Source of the DNA: Pseudorhodoferax sp. Leaf267
GTDB lineage: Bacteria; Pseudomonadota; Gammaproteobacteria; Burkholderiales; Burkholderiaceae_C
Assembly (NCBI RefSeq): GCF_001422405.1
Contig: NZ_LMMV01000001.1
Location: forward strand, 807,275-871,274
DNA: 64,000 nt
Reading direction: 5' to 3'
Shown: positions 1 to 9,866 of the stretch, piece after piece
How positions within the stretch are numbered: the stretch's first letter is position 1
Layout: every line of letters starts with the position of its first letter
The notes under the pieces: model-generated
Database searches by the model: none
What the model saw: the letters and a program-made list of their open reading frames with translations, nothing else
What the model was told of the DNA's origin: nothing
Program-made: the position numbers and the translations under genes

Positions 1-306
1 GCCTGGAGCGGGCGCGGCAAGGTCCGGCGCGTTGACGTCGCGGTGGATGGCGGGCGCAACTGGCGGCCGGCGCGGCTGCAGGCGCCGGTGCTGTCCAAAT
101 GCCTCACACGGTTCCAGTGCAACTGGGCCTGGCACGGCGAGGCCGCCCTGCTGATGAGCCGCGCCGTCGACGAGACCGGCCATGTGCAGCCGACCTATGC
201 GGCCCTGCGCCAGCGGCGCGGCACGCGCAGCATCTACCACAACAACGCGAGCCAGACCTGGCTGGTGGAGCCTGGCGGCGAGGTGCGCAATGTCCAGCTG
301 TCGTGA
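1..306 (+). CDS. soxC: Sulfite dehydrogenase SoxC, C-terminal part (cut by window start)
   Basis: This is the C-terminal end of the molybdenum-cofactor subunit of the Sox sulfane dehydrogenase SoxCD. The frame is open from base 1 and covers about 100 residues of the molybdenum oxidoreductase dimerisation domain, including VDVAVDGGRNW and RFQCNWAWHG, which are typical of this family. SoxC is periplasmic and works with SoxD to oxidise the sulfur carried on SoxYZ. The last 17 bases overlap the start of soxD, which indicates translational coupling. The N-terminal pterin-binding part lies outside the window, so cofactor ligands cannot be checked. Confidence 0.88.
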   Translation, partial: AWSGRGKVRRVDVAVDGGRNWRPARLQAPVLSKCLTRFQCNWAWHGEAALLMSRAVDETGHVQPTYAALRQRRGTRSIYHNNASQTWLVEPGGEVRNVQLS

Positions 307-1336
307 TGCGCTGCTGCTGGCGTGCGCCTTGGCCGGCACGGCTGCGCTGGCGCAGGCAACGCGCTTTGACGGCATCGGCCGCGGTGCCACGCCGGCCGAG
401 GTTGCGGCCTGGGACATCGACGTGCGGCCGGACTTGCAGGGCCTGCCGCGAGGGCAGGACACGGTGCGGCGCGGCGAGCAGATCTGGGAGGCGCAGTGCG
501 CGTTCTGCCACGGCAGCTTCGGCGAGAGCAACGAAGTCTTCCCGCCCCTGGTGGGCGGCACCACGCCCGATGACATCCGCCAGGGCCGCGTCGCCGGCCT
601 GCTGCCCGGCGCCAACACGCCAGTGCGCACGACCATGATGAAGGTGGCCCACGTCTCCACGCTGTGGGACTACATCCGCCGCGCCATGCCGTGGACCGCG
701 CCCCGGTCGCTGACGGTGGACGAGGTCTATGCCGTGACGGCCTACATGCTGAACCTGGCACACGTGCTGCCCGACGACGGCGCGCTGTCGGACCGCAACA
801 TGCGCGAGGTGCAGCAGCGCATGCCGAACCGCGAGGGCATGGACACGCGCCATGCCATGTGGCCGGGCCAGGCGTTCGGCGCGCTGTCGAAGCCCGACGT
901 GCAGGGCTCGGACTGCATGCGCGACTGCCCGGGCCAGGCCCACGTGGCCGGCCGTCTGCCGGACCATGCACGTGACGCGCATGGCAACCTGGCCGAACAG
1001 TCGCGCGGCATCGGTGCCACGCGCGGTGTGCAGACCACGGCACAGGCGCAGGGCGCAACGCCTGTCCCCGCCACCGAAGGCGCGGCGCTGATGCCCATGC
1101 TGCAGAGGAACGCGTGCCTGGCCTGCCATGCCATGGACGCGAGGCTGGTCGGCCCCTCGTTCCGCGAGATCACAGCCCGTCACGCGGGCCAGGCCGATGC
1201 CGCTGCCTACTTGGCCGGCAAGACCCAGGCCGGCAGCCAGGGCGCGTGGGGCAATGTGCCCAAGCCCGCCCAGACCCTGCCCGAGGCCGATGCCCGGCGG
1301 ATCGCGCAGTGGCTGGCGGCAGGGGCCGCGCCATGA
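290..1336 (+). CDS. soxD: SoxD, dihaem c-type cytochrome subunit of sulfane dehydrogenase
   Basis: About 348 residues. SoxD is the electron-accepting cytochrome of the SoxCD complex. The chosen ATG overlaps the end of soxC and is followed directly by a signal peptide (hydrophobic stretch to about residue 21, cleavage near LAQA). Two haem-binding motifs are visible: CAFCH near residue 70 and CLACH near residue 276, matching the two-haem architecture of the family. A longer frame runs upstream inside soxC, but it has no signal peptide and is not preferred. It sits between soxC and soxYZ as in most complete sox clusters. Confidence 0.88.
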   Translation: MSSCRDALLLACALAGTAALAQATRFDGIGRGATPAEVAAWDIDVRPDLQGLPRGQDTVRRGEQIWEAQCAFCHGSFGESNEVFPPLVGGTTPDDIRQGRVAGLLPGANTPVRTTMMKVAHVSTLWDYIRRAMPWTAPRSLTVDEVYAVTAYMLNLAHVLPDDGALSDRNMREVQQRMPNREGMDTRHAMWPGQAFGALSKPDVQGSDCMRDCPGQAHVAGRLPDHARDAHGNLAEQSRGIGATRGVQTTAQAQGATPVPATEGAALMPMLQRNACLACHAMDARLVGPSFREITARHAGQADAAAYLAGKTQAGSQGAWGNVPKPAQTLPEADARRIAQWLAAGAAP

Positions 1337-1402
1337 CAAAGCCTTCTGCGGCCCTGGCCCGCACCCGGTTACTAGAATCCCCGCCCTTCACTAGGAGCCC
1401 CC

Positions 1403-1873
1403 ATGGAACGTCGTGAATTCATGAACAAGAGCACCGGCGCCGCGGCGTTGGGCCTGGCGGTCGGCAGCGGCCTGCTGCCCGCCACGGCTGCAGCGCAGGA
1501 TGCAGCCGGCTGGAACAAGGCGGCCTTCGACTCGAAGTCGCTGGCCGAGGCCGTGAAGGCACTGGGCGGTGGCACGGCGGTCGAGAGCAAGGACCTGGTA
1601 CTGCAGGCGCCCGAGATCGCCGAGAACGGTGCCGTGGTGCGCATCGGCGCGCAGAGCAACCTGGCCTCCACGACGCAGATCGCGCTGGTCGTCGAGAAGA
1701 ACCCGAACGCCCTTGCCGCGCTGTTCGACCTGCCGGCCGGCACCGATGCCAACGTGTCGACCAACGTGAAGATGGGGCAGTCGTCCAACGTCTACGCAGT
1801 GGCCAAGGCGGGCGACAAGTTCTACTACGCGGTCAAGGAAGTCAAGGTCACGCTCGGTGGCTGCGGCGGCTGA
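1403..1873 (+). CDS. soxY: SoxY, sulfur-carrier subunit of the Sox system
   Basis: 156 residues. SoxY forms SoxYZ, the periplasmic carrier on which thiosulfate is bound and oxidised. The C-terminus ends in GGCGG, the mobile arm whose cysteine carries the substrate. The N-terminus (MERREF plus an Ala/Gly-rich hydrophobic stretch) resembles a Tat-type signal, consistent with folded export of SoxYZ. A TAGAAT hexamer at 1373-1378 could be a -10 element, and AGGAG precedes the ATG. soxZ follows after 12 bases. Confidence 0.93.
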   Translation: MERREFMNKSTGAAALGLAVGSGLLPATAAAQDAAGWNKAAFDSKSLAEAVKALGGGTAVESKDLVLQAPEIAENGAVVRIGAQSNLASTTQIALVVEKNPNALAALFDLPAGTDANVSTNVKMGQSSNVYAVAKAGDKFYYAVKEVKVTLGGCGG

Positions 1874-1885
1874 AAGGAAGACGAG

Positions 1886-2197
1886 ATGAGCGATCCGATG
1901 CGAATCCGGGCCCAGGCCCAGGGCGACAAGACCACGGTGCGTGTGCTGGTCAGCCACGAGATGGAAAGCGGCCAGCGCCGTGACGCGGCCGGCAAGCTGA
2001 TTCCGGCCTGGTTCATCCAGAACATCCAGGCCACGCACGACGGCAAGGTCGTCATGCGTGCGCAATGGGGCCCGGCGGTTTCCAAGAACCCGTTCATGCA
2101 GTTCGCGTTCAGGGGCGGCAAGGCCGGCGACAAGGTGGTCGTGAGCTGGGTCGACAACCGCGGCGACAAGCGCAGCGACGAGGCCACGATCGCCTGA
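1886..2197 (+). CDS. soxZ: SoxZ, partner of the SoxY sulfur carrier
   Basis: 103 residues with no signal peptide, as expected for a protein co-exported with SoxY through the Tat system. The sequence fits the immunoglobulin-like SoxZ fold: MRIRAQAQGDKTTVRVLVSH at the start, a SKNPFMQFAF segment in the middle, and VSWVDNRGDKRSDEATI at the end. AAGGAAGACGAG precedes the ATG. It lies between soxY and the damaged soxA. Confidence 0.93.
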   Translation: MSDPMRIRAQAQGDKTTVRVLVSHEMESGQRRDAAGKLIPAWFIQNIQATHDGKVVMRAQWGPAVSKNPFMQFAFRGGKAGDKVVVSWVDNRGDKRSDEATIA

Positions 2198-2262
2198 GGC
2201 GGGGTGCCCTGCAAAGCGCCGGCACAGGCGCCCCGCACAACGACAGCACGAGGAGACGCACG

Positions 2263-2870
2263 ATGAGATGGACCACCGCCTTGCTGGCAGCGGCGCTGCT
2301 ACCGCTGGCTGCGCAGGCGCACAAGAGCACAGCCGAAGGCATCGCCGAGTACCGCGCCATGCTGGCCGATGGCAACCCGGCCGAGCTGTTCGAAGCGCGC
2401 GGCGAGGACCTGTGGAAGCAGCCACGCGGCCCGAAGAACGCGTCGCTGCAGCAGTGCGACCTGGGCCAGGGGCCGGGCGTGGTCAAGGGCGCCTTCGTCC
2501 AGCTGCCGCGCTGGTTCGCCGACACGCAGCGCGTGCAGGACCTCGAATCGCGATTGCTCACCTGCATGGAAAGGCTGCAGGGCCTGAACGCCGCGGCCAT
2601 TGCCGCCGAGCGCTTCGGCGTCGGCGAGCAGAAGAACATGGAGTCGCTCGTGGCCTGGATCTCGGCCGAGTCGCGCGGCATGAAGTTCGACCTGCCTACC
2701 GCGTGTCCAGCGGCGAGCTGTGGAGCATGCAGCGCCGCCTCAACGATTGCTACCGGCAGCAGCGCTTTCCGTACCCGGGTTTCGGCTCGGACGCGACGAT
2801 CGCGCTGTCGGTCTACATGGGTGTGAACGGCCGGGGTGGCGAATCCATCGCGCCCGCGCTCAAACGCTGA
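2263..2870 (+). pseudogene. soxA: soxA with internal frameshifting deletion, haem site lost
   Basis: SoxA is the haem c subunit of SoxAX, which joins thiosulfate to the SoxY cysteine. The reading frame starts at an ATG preceded by AGGAG, has a signal peptide ending near AQA, and keeps the first SoxA domain (QQCDLG, LLTCMERLQG) as far as MKFDLP at about 2696. The rest of SoxA then continues in a different frame, from PAYRVSSGELW through NDCYRQQR, with the conserved persulfide cysteine, to LKR and the stop. The segment between DLP and PAY, which in SoxA carries the CxxCH haem motif, is absent. The joined parts encode only about 202 residues, against roughly 270-290 usually. CCTGCC at 2691-2696 is read as the end of DLP in one frame and as PA in the other, as expected for a deletion between two CCTGCC repeats. 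An assembly error is the main alternative. Confidence 0.85.
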
Positions 2871-2880
2871 AGGGGCGTCC

Positions 2881-3522
2881 ATGCAAAGCATCTACCTGCC
2901 CCTCGCCGCCGTGCTGCTGTCCGCCTGCGCGAGCGCTCCCACCCCGCAGGACGTGGACGCCGCCACGCGCGCGGCCATCGCATCCTCGTTCCGCGCGCAG
3001 GGAATTGCCGGCATGGACCGGCTGGCGAACCTGCAGAACCAGTCGAACCAGGCCTGTTCCGAAGCCATGGGCCAGCCGCTGGAGGCCAGCCTGGCCAAGG
3101 CCATCGAAGAGGCCAACCAGAAGACCGTTCGGCCGCCCGCCGATGGCCGCTATGTCGGAGACTGGCGTGAGGGCGAGCGCATCGCGCAGAACGGCCGGGG
3201 CCTGACCTGGACCGACGCGCCCGGCGCGCTGAACGGCGGCAGTTGCCACAACTGCCACCAGATCGGCAAGGCCGAGCTGTCGTTCGGCAGCATCGGCCCC
3301 AGCCTGTACCAGTACGGCCGGCTGCGCGGCGTGGCCGACCCGGCCGCGCCCGACAGCCGCGCCATCGTCGAATACACCTGGGGCAAGCTGTGGAACGCCA
3401 AGGGCACGAACGCGTGTTCCGGCATGCCGCGCTTCGGCCACGCCGGTATCCTGAACGAGCAGCAACTGCGCGACGTGATGGCGCTGCTGCTGGACCCGCA
3501 GTCGCCCGTGAACGCCCAATGA
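2881..3522 (+). CDS. soxX: SoxX, monohaem cytochrome c subunit of SoxAX
   Basis: About 213 residues. SoxX passes electrons from SoxA to a downstream cytochrome. The chosen ATG (preceded by AAGGGG) begins a signal sequence with an LSAC lipobox near residue 16. An upstream in-frame ATG exists but would displace the signal. CHNCH near residue 122 binds haem c, and CSGMPRFG near residue 186 supplies the distal methionine. An extension of about 100 residues before the haem domain matches the longer SoxX type. The gene itself is intact, but its partner soxA is not. Confidence 0.9.
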   Translation: MQSIYLPLAAVLLSACASAPTPQDVDAATRAAIASSFRAQGIAGMDRLANLQNQSNQACSEAMGQPLEASLAKAIEEANQKTVRPPADGRYVGDWREGERIAQNGRGLTWTDAPGALNGGSCHNCHQIGKAELSFGSIGPSLYQYGRLRGVADPAAPDSRAIVEYTWGKLWNAKGTNACSGMPRFGHAGILNEQQLRDVMALLLDPQSPVNAQ

Positions 3523-3583
3523 GCGCCGCGCTGGGCCGCCCCAGGAAAGCTCGCTCACGCCTGGCGGGACAGGCCGCAGGCCG

Positions 3584-5314
3584 ATGGGTGCACCAGTGAC
3601 GCTGTCGCGCCGCGAGTTCACGGGCGTGCTGGCCGCGGCCATGGCCTCGGGCCTGCCGATGGGTTGTGCCATCCAGCCCGAGCGGGCGGCCAGCACGCTG
3701 TACGACCTGCCGCGCTTCGGCAACGTGCACCTGCTGCACATGACGGACTGCCACGCGCAACTGCTGCCCGTGTATTTCCGCGAGCCCTCGGTAAACCTGG
3801 GCGTGGGTGGCATGCAGGGCCAGGTGCCGCATCTGGTCGGCGAACACCTGCTGCGCGCCGCGGGCTTGCAGGCCGGCAGCCGCGAAGCCCATGCCTTGAC
3901 TTACCTGGACTTCGAACGCGCCGCGCGGCAGTACGGCAAGGTGGGCGGCTTCGCGCACCTGGCAACGCTGGTGCAGCAACTCAAGGCCACGCGGCCCGGC
4001 GCGCTGCTGCTCGATGGTGGCGACACCTGGCAGGGCAGTGCGACCGCGCTGTGGTCGCAGGGCCAGGACATGGTGGACGCGACCCGGCTCCTGGGCGTGG
4101 ACATGATGACCGGCCACTGGGAGTTCACCTATGGCGCCGAACGCGTGCAGCAGGTCGTCGAGCGCGACCTGGCCGGCCACATCGAGTTCCTCGCGCACAA
4201 CGTGAAGACGCGTGACTTCGGCGACCCGGTGTTCAAGCCCTACAGCCTGCGCCAGATGAACGGCGCGACGGTCGCCGTGATCGGCCAGGCCTTCCCCTAC
4301 ACGCCGATCGCCAACCCCGGCTGGCTGGTGCCCGACTGGACCTTCGGCATCCAGGAGCAGGAGCTGCAGGCCCTGGTCACCGAAGTGCGCGGCAAGGGCG
4401 CGCAGGCTGTCGTGCTGCTGAGCCACAACGGCATGGACGTGGACCTCAAGCTGGCCGGCCGCGTGCGCGGCATCGACGCGATCCTGGGCGGCCACACGCA
4501 CGACGGCGTGCCCGTGCCCGTCGTCGTGCGCAACCCGGGTGGCCAGACCGTGGTCACCAACGCCGGCAGCAACGGCAAGTTCCTCGGCGTGCTGGACCTG
4601 CAGGTGCAGGGCGGCAAGGTGAGCGACTTGCGCTACCGGCTGCTGCCCGTGTTCGCCGACCTGCTGCCGGCCGACCCGGCGATGGCCGCGTTGATCGACC
4701 GCATCCGTGCGCCGCACGAAAGCCGGCTGGCCCACAAGCTGGCCGTGAGCGACGAACTGCTGTACCGCCGCGGCAATTTCAACGGCAGCTTCGACCAGTT
4801 GATCCTGGACGCCATGATGGATGTGCGCGGCGCCGAGATGGCGTTCTCCCCCGGCTTTCGCTGGGGCACCAGCCTGCTGCCCGGGCAGGCCATCACGCGC
4901 GAGCATGTGATGGACCAGACCGCCATCACCTACCCCTGGAGCACGCTCACCGACATGCGCGGCGACATGCTCAAGACCGTGCTCGAAGACGTGGCCGACA
5001 ACCTGTTCAACCCCGACCCGTACTACCAGCAAGGTGGTGACATGGTGCGCGTGGGCGGGCTCACGTATGCCTGCGAGCCGGCTGCCGGCATGGGTGCACG
5101 CATCTCCGACATGCGGTTGAACGGGCGGCCCATCGAGGCCGACAAGACCTACAGGGTGGCCGGCTGGGCGCCCGTTGCGCAGGCCAGCCGCAATGCCGGG
5201 CCACCGATCTGGGAGGTCGTGGAGACGTGGCTCGCGGCGCACCCGGTGGTCGCGCCGCGCCGTCTGAACAACCCGCTCTTGCGCGGTGTGCAAGGCAACG
5301 CGGGGGTGGGCTGA
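3584..5314 (+). CDS. soxB: SoxB, thiosulfohydrolase
   Basis: 576 residues. SoxB is a periplasmic dimanganese enzyme of the 5-prime-nucleotidase family that hydrolyses the sulfone from SoxY-bound thiosulfate. The N-terminus has a twin-arginine motif (SRREF) followed by a hydrophobic stretch. Metal-site motifs are visible: HMTDCHAQ near residue 52, LLDGGDTWQG near 142, LSHNGMD near 282 and GGHTHDG near 303. No strong ribosome-binding site precedes the ATG, and a GTG four codons later is an alternative start. It closes the sox cluster, which otherwise contains every core component. Confidence 0.92.
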   Translation: MGAPVTLSRREFTGVLAAAMASGLPMGCAIQPERAASTLYDLPRFGNVHLLHMTDCHAQLLPVYFREPSVNLGVGGMQGQVPHLVGEHLLRAAGLQAGSREAHALTYLDFERAARQYGKVGGFAHLATLVQQLKATRPGALLLDGGDTWQGSATALWSQGQDMVDATRLLGVDMMTGHWEFTYGAERVQQVVERDLAGHIEFLAHNVKTRDFGDPVFKPYSLRQMNGATVAVIGQAFPYTPIANPGWLVPDWTFGIQEQELQALVTEVRGKGAQAVVLLSHNGMDVDLKLAGRVRGIDAILGGHTHDGVPVPVVVRNPGGQTVVTNAGSNGKFLGVLDLQVQGGKVSDLRYRLLPVFADLLPADPAMAALIDRIRAPHESRLAHKLAVSDELLYRRGNFNGSFDQLILDAMMDVRGAEMAFSPGFRWGTSLLPGQAITREHVMDQTAITYPWSTLTDMRGDMLKTVLEDVADNLFNPDPYYQQGGDMVRVGGLTYACEPAAGMGARISDMRLNGRPIEADKTYRVAGWAPVAQASRNAGPPIWEVVETWLAAHPVVAPRRLNNPLLRGVQGNAGVG

Positions 5315-5371
5315 CGCGTTGCATGCCGTTGCCCTTGCGCATCAGATTGCCGCACGGGCCCGAGTTTTCAG

Positions 5372-5380
5372 TGTGATAAT
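5372..5380 (+). promoter_or_regulatory. Candidate extended -10 promoter element of sucA
   Basis: The sequence TGTGATAAT is a TGn extension plus a hexamer matching TATAAT at five of six positions. It is the only good promoter-like element in the 194-base gap between soxB and sucA and would give a leader of about 120 nt. No clear -35 box is seen. Confidence 0.4.
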
Positions 5381-5476
5381 CGCCGCCGAACTCGGCCCTT
5401 CCCCAGCCACAGTCGCATCCGCCAACCGGTTCAGCCGTGCCGCGGAAGGTTAATCAAACAGCTTTAACCAGCTAAT

Positions 5477-5493
5477 GTTCCCTCAAGGGGAAC
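5477..5493 (+). promoter_or_regulatory. Hairpin directly upstream of the sucA ribosome-binding site
   Basis: GTTCCC and GGGAAC form a perfect 6-bp inverted repeat with a five-base loop. GGAGGT, the sucA Shine-Dalgarno sequence, begins at the next base. The position is suitable for influencing translation of sucA, but no regulator is evident. It may equally be a fortuitous stem. Confidence 0.35.
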
Positions 5494-5508
5494 GGAGGTC
5501 AGCGGAAT

Positions 5509-8388
5509 ATGAGCGACTCGACATCGTCGGTCTACAGCGCCTATTTGGGCAACACTTATCTCTTCGGGGGCAACGCGCCCTATGTCGAAGAGCTCTACGA
5601 AAACTACCTCGCCAACCCTGGCAGCGTGCCCGACAACTGGCGCGAGTATTTCGACGCCCTGCAGCATGTGCCCGCCGTCGACGGCAGCAACATGCGCGAC
5701 GTGCCCCACCTGCCGGTGGTCAACGCCTTCGCCGAGCGCGCCAAGCAGGGCCAGACCAAGGTCGTGGTGGCCAGTGCCGATTCCGAGATGGGCCGCAAGC
5801 GCACGGCCGTCCAGCAGCTGATCGCCGCCTACCGCAATGTCGGCGCCCGCTGGGCCGATCTCGACCCGCTCAAGCGCGACGTGCGCGATGACATTCCCGA
5901 GCTCGAACTGTCGTTCTACGGCTTCTCCGACGCCGACCAGGAGACCGTGTTCAACACCAGCAACACGTTCTTCGGCAAAGACACCATGTCCCTGCGCGAC
6001 CTCACGAACGCGCTGCGCGAGACCTACTGCGGCACGATCGGCGCCGAGTACATGTACGCGACCGACCAGACCGAAAAGCGCTGGTGGCAGCAACGCCTGG
6101 AAAGCATTCGCAGCAAGCCCAACTTCGACGCACAGAAGAAAAAGGACATCCTGGACCGCCTGACCGCGGCCGAGGGCCTGGAGCGCTTCCTGCACACCAA
6201 GTACGTGGGCCAGAAGCGCTTCTCGCTCGAAGGCGGCGAGAGCTTCATCGCCTCGATGGACGAGCTGGTCCAGCTGGCTGGTACGCGCGGCGTGCAGGAG
6301 GTCGTGATCGGCATGGCCCACCGTGGCCGCCTGAACGTGCTCGTGAACATCCTGGGCAAGATGCCCGCCGACCTGTTCGCCGAGTTCGACCACACCGCGC
6401 CGGAGGAACTGACCTCGGGCGACGTGAAGTACCACCAGGGCTTCTCGAGCGACGTGGCGACCCCCGGCGGCCCGGTGCATTTGTCGCTGGCCTTCAACCC
6501 CTCGCACCTGGAAATCGTGAACCCCGTGGTCGAAGGCTCGGTCAAGGCTCGCCTGGACCGCCGCGGCGACACCGAAGGCGACACCGTGTTGCCCGTGCTG
6601 GTGCACGGCGACGCGGCCTTCGCCGGCCAGGGCGTGATCATGGAAACGCTGGCGCTGGCGCAGACGCGCGGCTACTACACCGGCGGCACGGTCCACATCG
6701 TCATCAACAACCAGATCGGCTTCACGACCAGCGACCCGCGCGACAGTCGCTCCACGCTGTACTGCACCGACGTCGTCAAGATGATCGAGGCGCCCGTGCT
6801 GCACGTGAACGGCGACGACCCGGAGGCCGTCGTGCTGGCCACGCAACTGGCCCTGGACTACCGCCAGGAGTTCAACAAGGACGTGGTCGTCGACATCGTC
6901 TGCTTCCGCAAGCTGGGCCACAACGAGCAGGACACGCCCAGCCTGACGCAGCCGCTGATGTACAAGAAGATCGCCCAGCACCCCGGCACGCGCAAGCTGT
7001 ACGCCGACAAGCTGGCCACGCAGGGCCTGGGTGACACGCTGGGCGACGACATGGTGAAAGCCTTCCGGGCCGCCATGGACGCCGGCAAGCACACCGAAGA
7101 GATCACGATCAGCAACTTCAAGAGCAAGTACGCCGTCGACTGGGCGCCGTACCTGAACAAGCGCTGGACCGATGCGGCCGACACCGCGATCCCGTTGACC
7201 GAGTGGAAGCGCCTGTCCGAGCGCATCACCACCATCCCCGCCACCGTCACGCCGCACCCGCTGGTCAAGAAGGTCTATGACGACCGCGCCGCCATGGGCC
7301 GTGGCGAGATCAATGTGGACTGGGGCATGGGCGAGCACATGGCTTTTGCCTCGCTGGTGGCCAGCGGCTATCCGGTGCGCCTGTCGGGCGAAGACTGCGG
7401 CCGTGGCACCTTCAGCCACCGCCATTCCGTCATCCATGACCAGAACCGCGAAAAGTGGGACACCGGCACCTACACGCCGCTGCACCACGCGGCCGATGGC
7501 CAGGCGCCATTCGTCGTGATCGACTCCATCCTGTCCGAAGAGGCGGTGCTGGGCTTCGAGTACGGCTACGCCTCCAACGACCCGAACACGCTGGTGATCT
7601 GGGAAGCCCAGTTCGGCGACTTCGTGAACGGTGCGCAGGTCGTGATCGACCAGTTCATCGCGTCCGGCGAAGTGAAGTGGGGCCGGGTCAACGGCATCAC
7701 GCTGATGCTGCCGCACGGCTACGAAGGCCAGGGCCCCGAGCACAGCTCGGCCCGCCTGGAGCGCTTCATGCAGCTGTCGGCCGATACCAACATGCAGGTG
7801 GTGCAGCCCACGACGGCCAGCCAGATCTTCCACGTGCTGCGCCGCCAGCAGATCCGCAATCTGCGCAAGCCGCTGATCATCATGACGCCGAAGTCGCTGC
7901 TGCGTAACAAGGACGCGACCTCGCCGCTGACCGAGTTCACCAAGGGCACGTTCCAGACCGTGATCCCGGACCAGAGCGATGCCGTGGCCAAGAACGCGGC
8001 CAAGGTCAAGCGCGTGATCGCCTGCTCGGGCAAGGTCTACTACGACCTGGCCAAGAAGCGCGAGGAGCGCGGTGCCGACGACGTGGCCATCATCCGCGTC
8101 GAGCAGCTCTACCCGTTCCCGCACAAGGCGTTCGCGACCGAGCTCAAGAAGTACCCGAGCCTGGTCGACGTGGTGTGGTGCCAGGACGAGCCGCAGAACC
8201 AGGGCGCCTGGTTCTTCGTGCAGCACTACATCCACGAGAACATGAGCGACGGGCAGAAGCTGGGCTACTCCGGCCGTGCGGCCTCGGCCTCGCCGGCGGT
8301 GGGCTACGCGCACCTGCACCAGGAGCAGCAAAAGGCCTTGGTGGATGGCGCGTTCGCCAAGCTCAAGGGCTTCGTGCTGACCAAGTAA
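5509..8388 (+). CDS. sucA: 2-oxoglutarate dehydrogenase E1 component
   Basis: 959 residues, normal for the family. E1 uses thiamine diphosphate to decarboxylate 2-oxoglutarate in the TCA cycle and transfers the succinyl group to the lipoyl arm of SucB. The N-terminal E1 segment (YLGNTYLFGGNAPYVEELY), GMAHRGRLN near residue 269, HGDAAFAGQG near 366 with the NNQIGF segment after it, and a transketolase-like C-terminal half are all present. GGAGGT lies 9 bases before the ATG. sucB follows after 35 bases and lpdA completes the complex. Confidence 0.97.
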   Translation: MSDSTSSVYSAYLGNTYLFGGNAPYVEELYENYLANPGSVPDNWREYFDALQHVPAVDGSNMRDVPHLPVVNAFAERAKQGQTKVVVASADSEMGRKRTAVQQLIAAYRNVGARWADLDPLKRDVRDDIPELELSFYGFSDADQETVFNTSNTFFGKDTMSLRDLTNALRETYCGTIGAEYMYATDQTEKRWWQQRLESIRSKPNFDAQKKKDILDRLTAAEGLERFLHTKYVGQKRFSLEGGESFIASMDELVQLAGTRGVQEVVIGMAHRGRLNVLVNILGKMPADLFAEFDHTAPEELTSGDVKYHQGFSSDVATPGGPVHLSLAFNPSHLEIVNPVVEGSVKARLDRRGDTEGDTVLPVLVHGDAAFAGQGVIMETLALAQTRGYYTGGTVHIVINNQIGFTTSDPRDSRSTLYCTDVVKMIEAPVLHVNGDDPEAVVLATQLALDYRQEFNKDVVVDIVCFRKLGHNEQDTPSLTQPLMYKKIAQHPGTRKLYADKLATQGLGDTLGDDMVKAFRAAMDAGKHTEEITISNFKSKYAVDWAPYLNKRWTDAADTAIPLTEWKRLSERITTIPATVTPHPLVKKVYDDRAAMGRGEINVDWGMGEHMAFASLVASGYPVRLSGEDCGRGTFSHRHSVIHDQNREKWDTGTYTPLHHAADGQAPFVVIDSILSEEAVLGFEYGYASNDPNTLVIWEAQFGDFVNGAQVVIDQFIASGEVKWGRVNGITLMLPHGYEGQGPEHSSARLERFMQLSADTNMQVVQPTTASQIFHVLRRQQIRNLRKPLIIMTPKSLLRNKDATSPLTEFTKGTFQTVIPDQSDAVAKNAAKVKRVIACSGKVYYDLAKKREERGADDVAIIRVEQLYPFPHKAFATELKKYPSLVDVVWCQDEPQNQGAWFFVQHYIHENMSDGQKLGYSGRAASASPAVGYAHLHQEQQKALVDGAFAKLKGFVLTK

Positions 8389-8423
8389 TTCGTTGACTGA
8401 ACAAAAAAACCGGAAGCAGAAAA

Positions 8424-9695
<1,272 letters not shown>

Positions 9696-9696
9696 C

Positions 9697-9800
9697 CCAC
9701 CCCCGTTTCTTGCTCACTTCGTGTGGCCGAATCCCCCCTCAAGGGGGCGCCACCAGCGGCCTGGCAGAGCCAGTTCCGCGGTGGCTCCCGAACTGGCCTG
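9697..9800 (+). repeat. Intergenic palindromic repeat, copy A (between sucB and lpdA)
   Basis: The core at 9734-9786 carries a CCCCCTCAAGGGGGCGCC hairpin, then CTGGCAGAGCCAG (a second small hairpin) and CAGTTCCGCGG. It is nearly identical to copy C at 59538-59590 (53-base core, about two differences) and related to copy B at 17831-17893. It starts a few bases after the sucB stop. The form resembles REP-like elements dispersed in Comamonadaceae genomes (from memory, not searched). Confidence 0.8.
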
Positions 9801-9866
9801 GCTGCGCCGGCCCTTGATGTTGCGGTTGGCACTCGACGTGCGCACGAGCATCAACAGAGATCCAAC

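Noticed and set aside
2690-2700. Programmed ribosomal frameshift as an explanation for soxA
   Set aside because: No slippery heptamer is present, and a frameshift alone would not restore the missing haem-binding segment.
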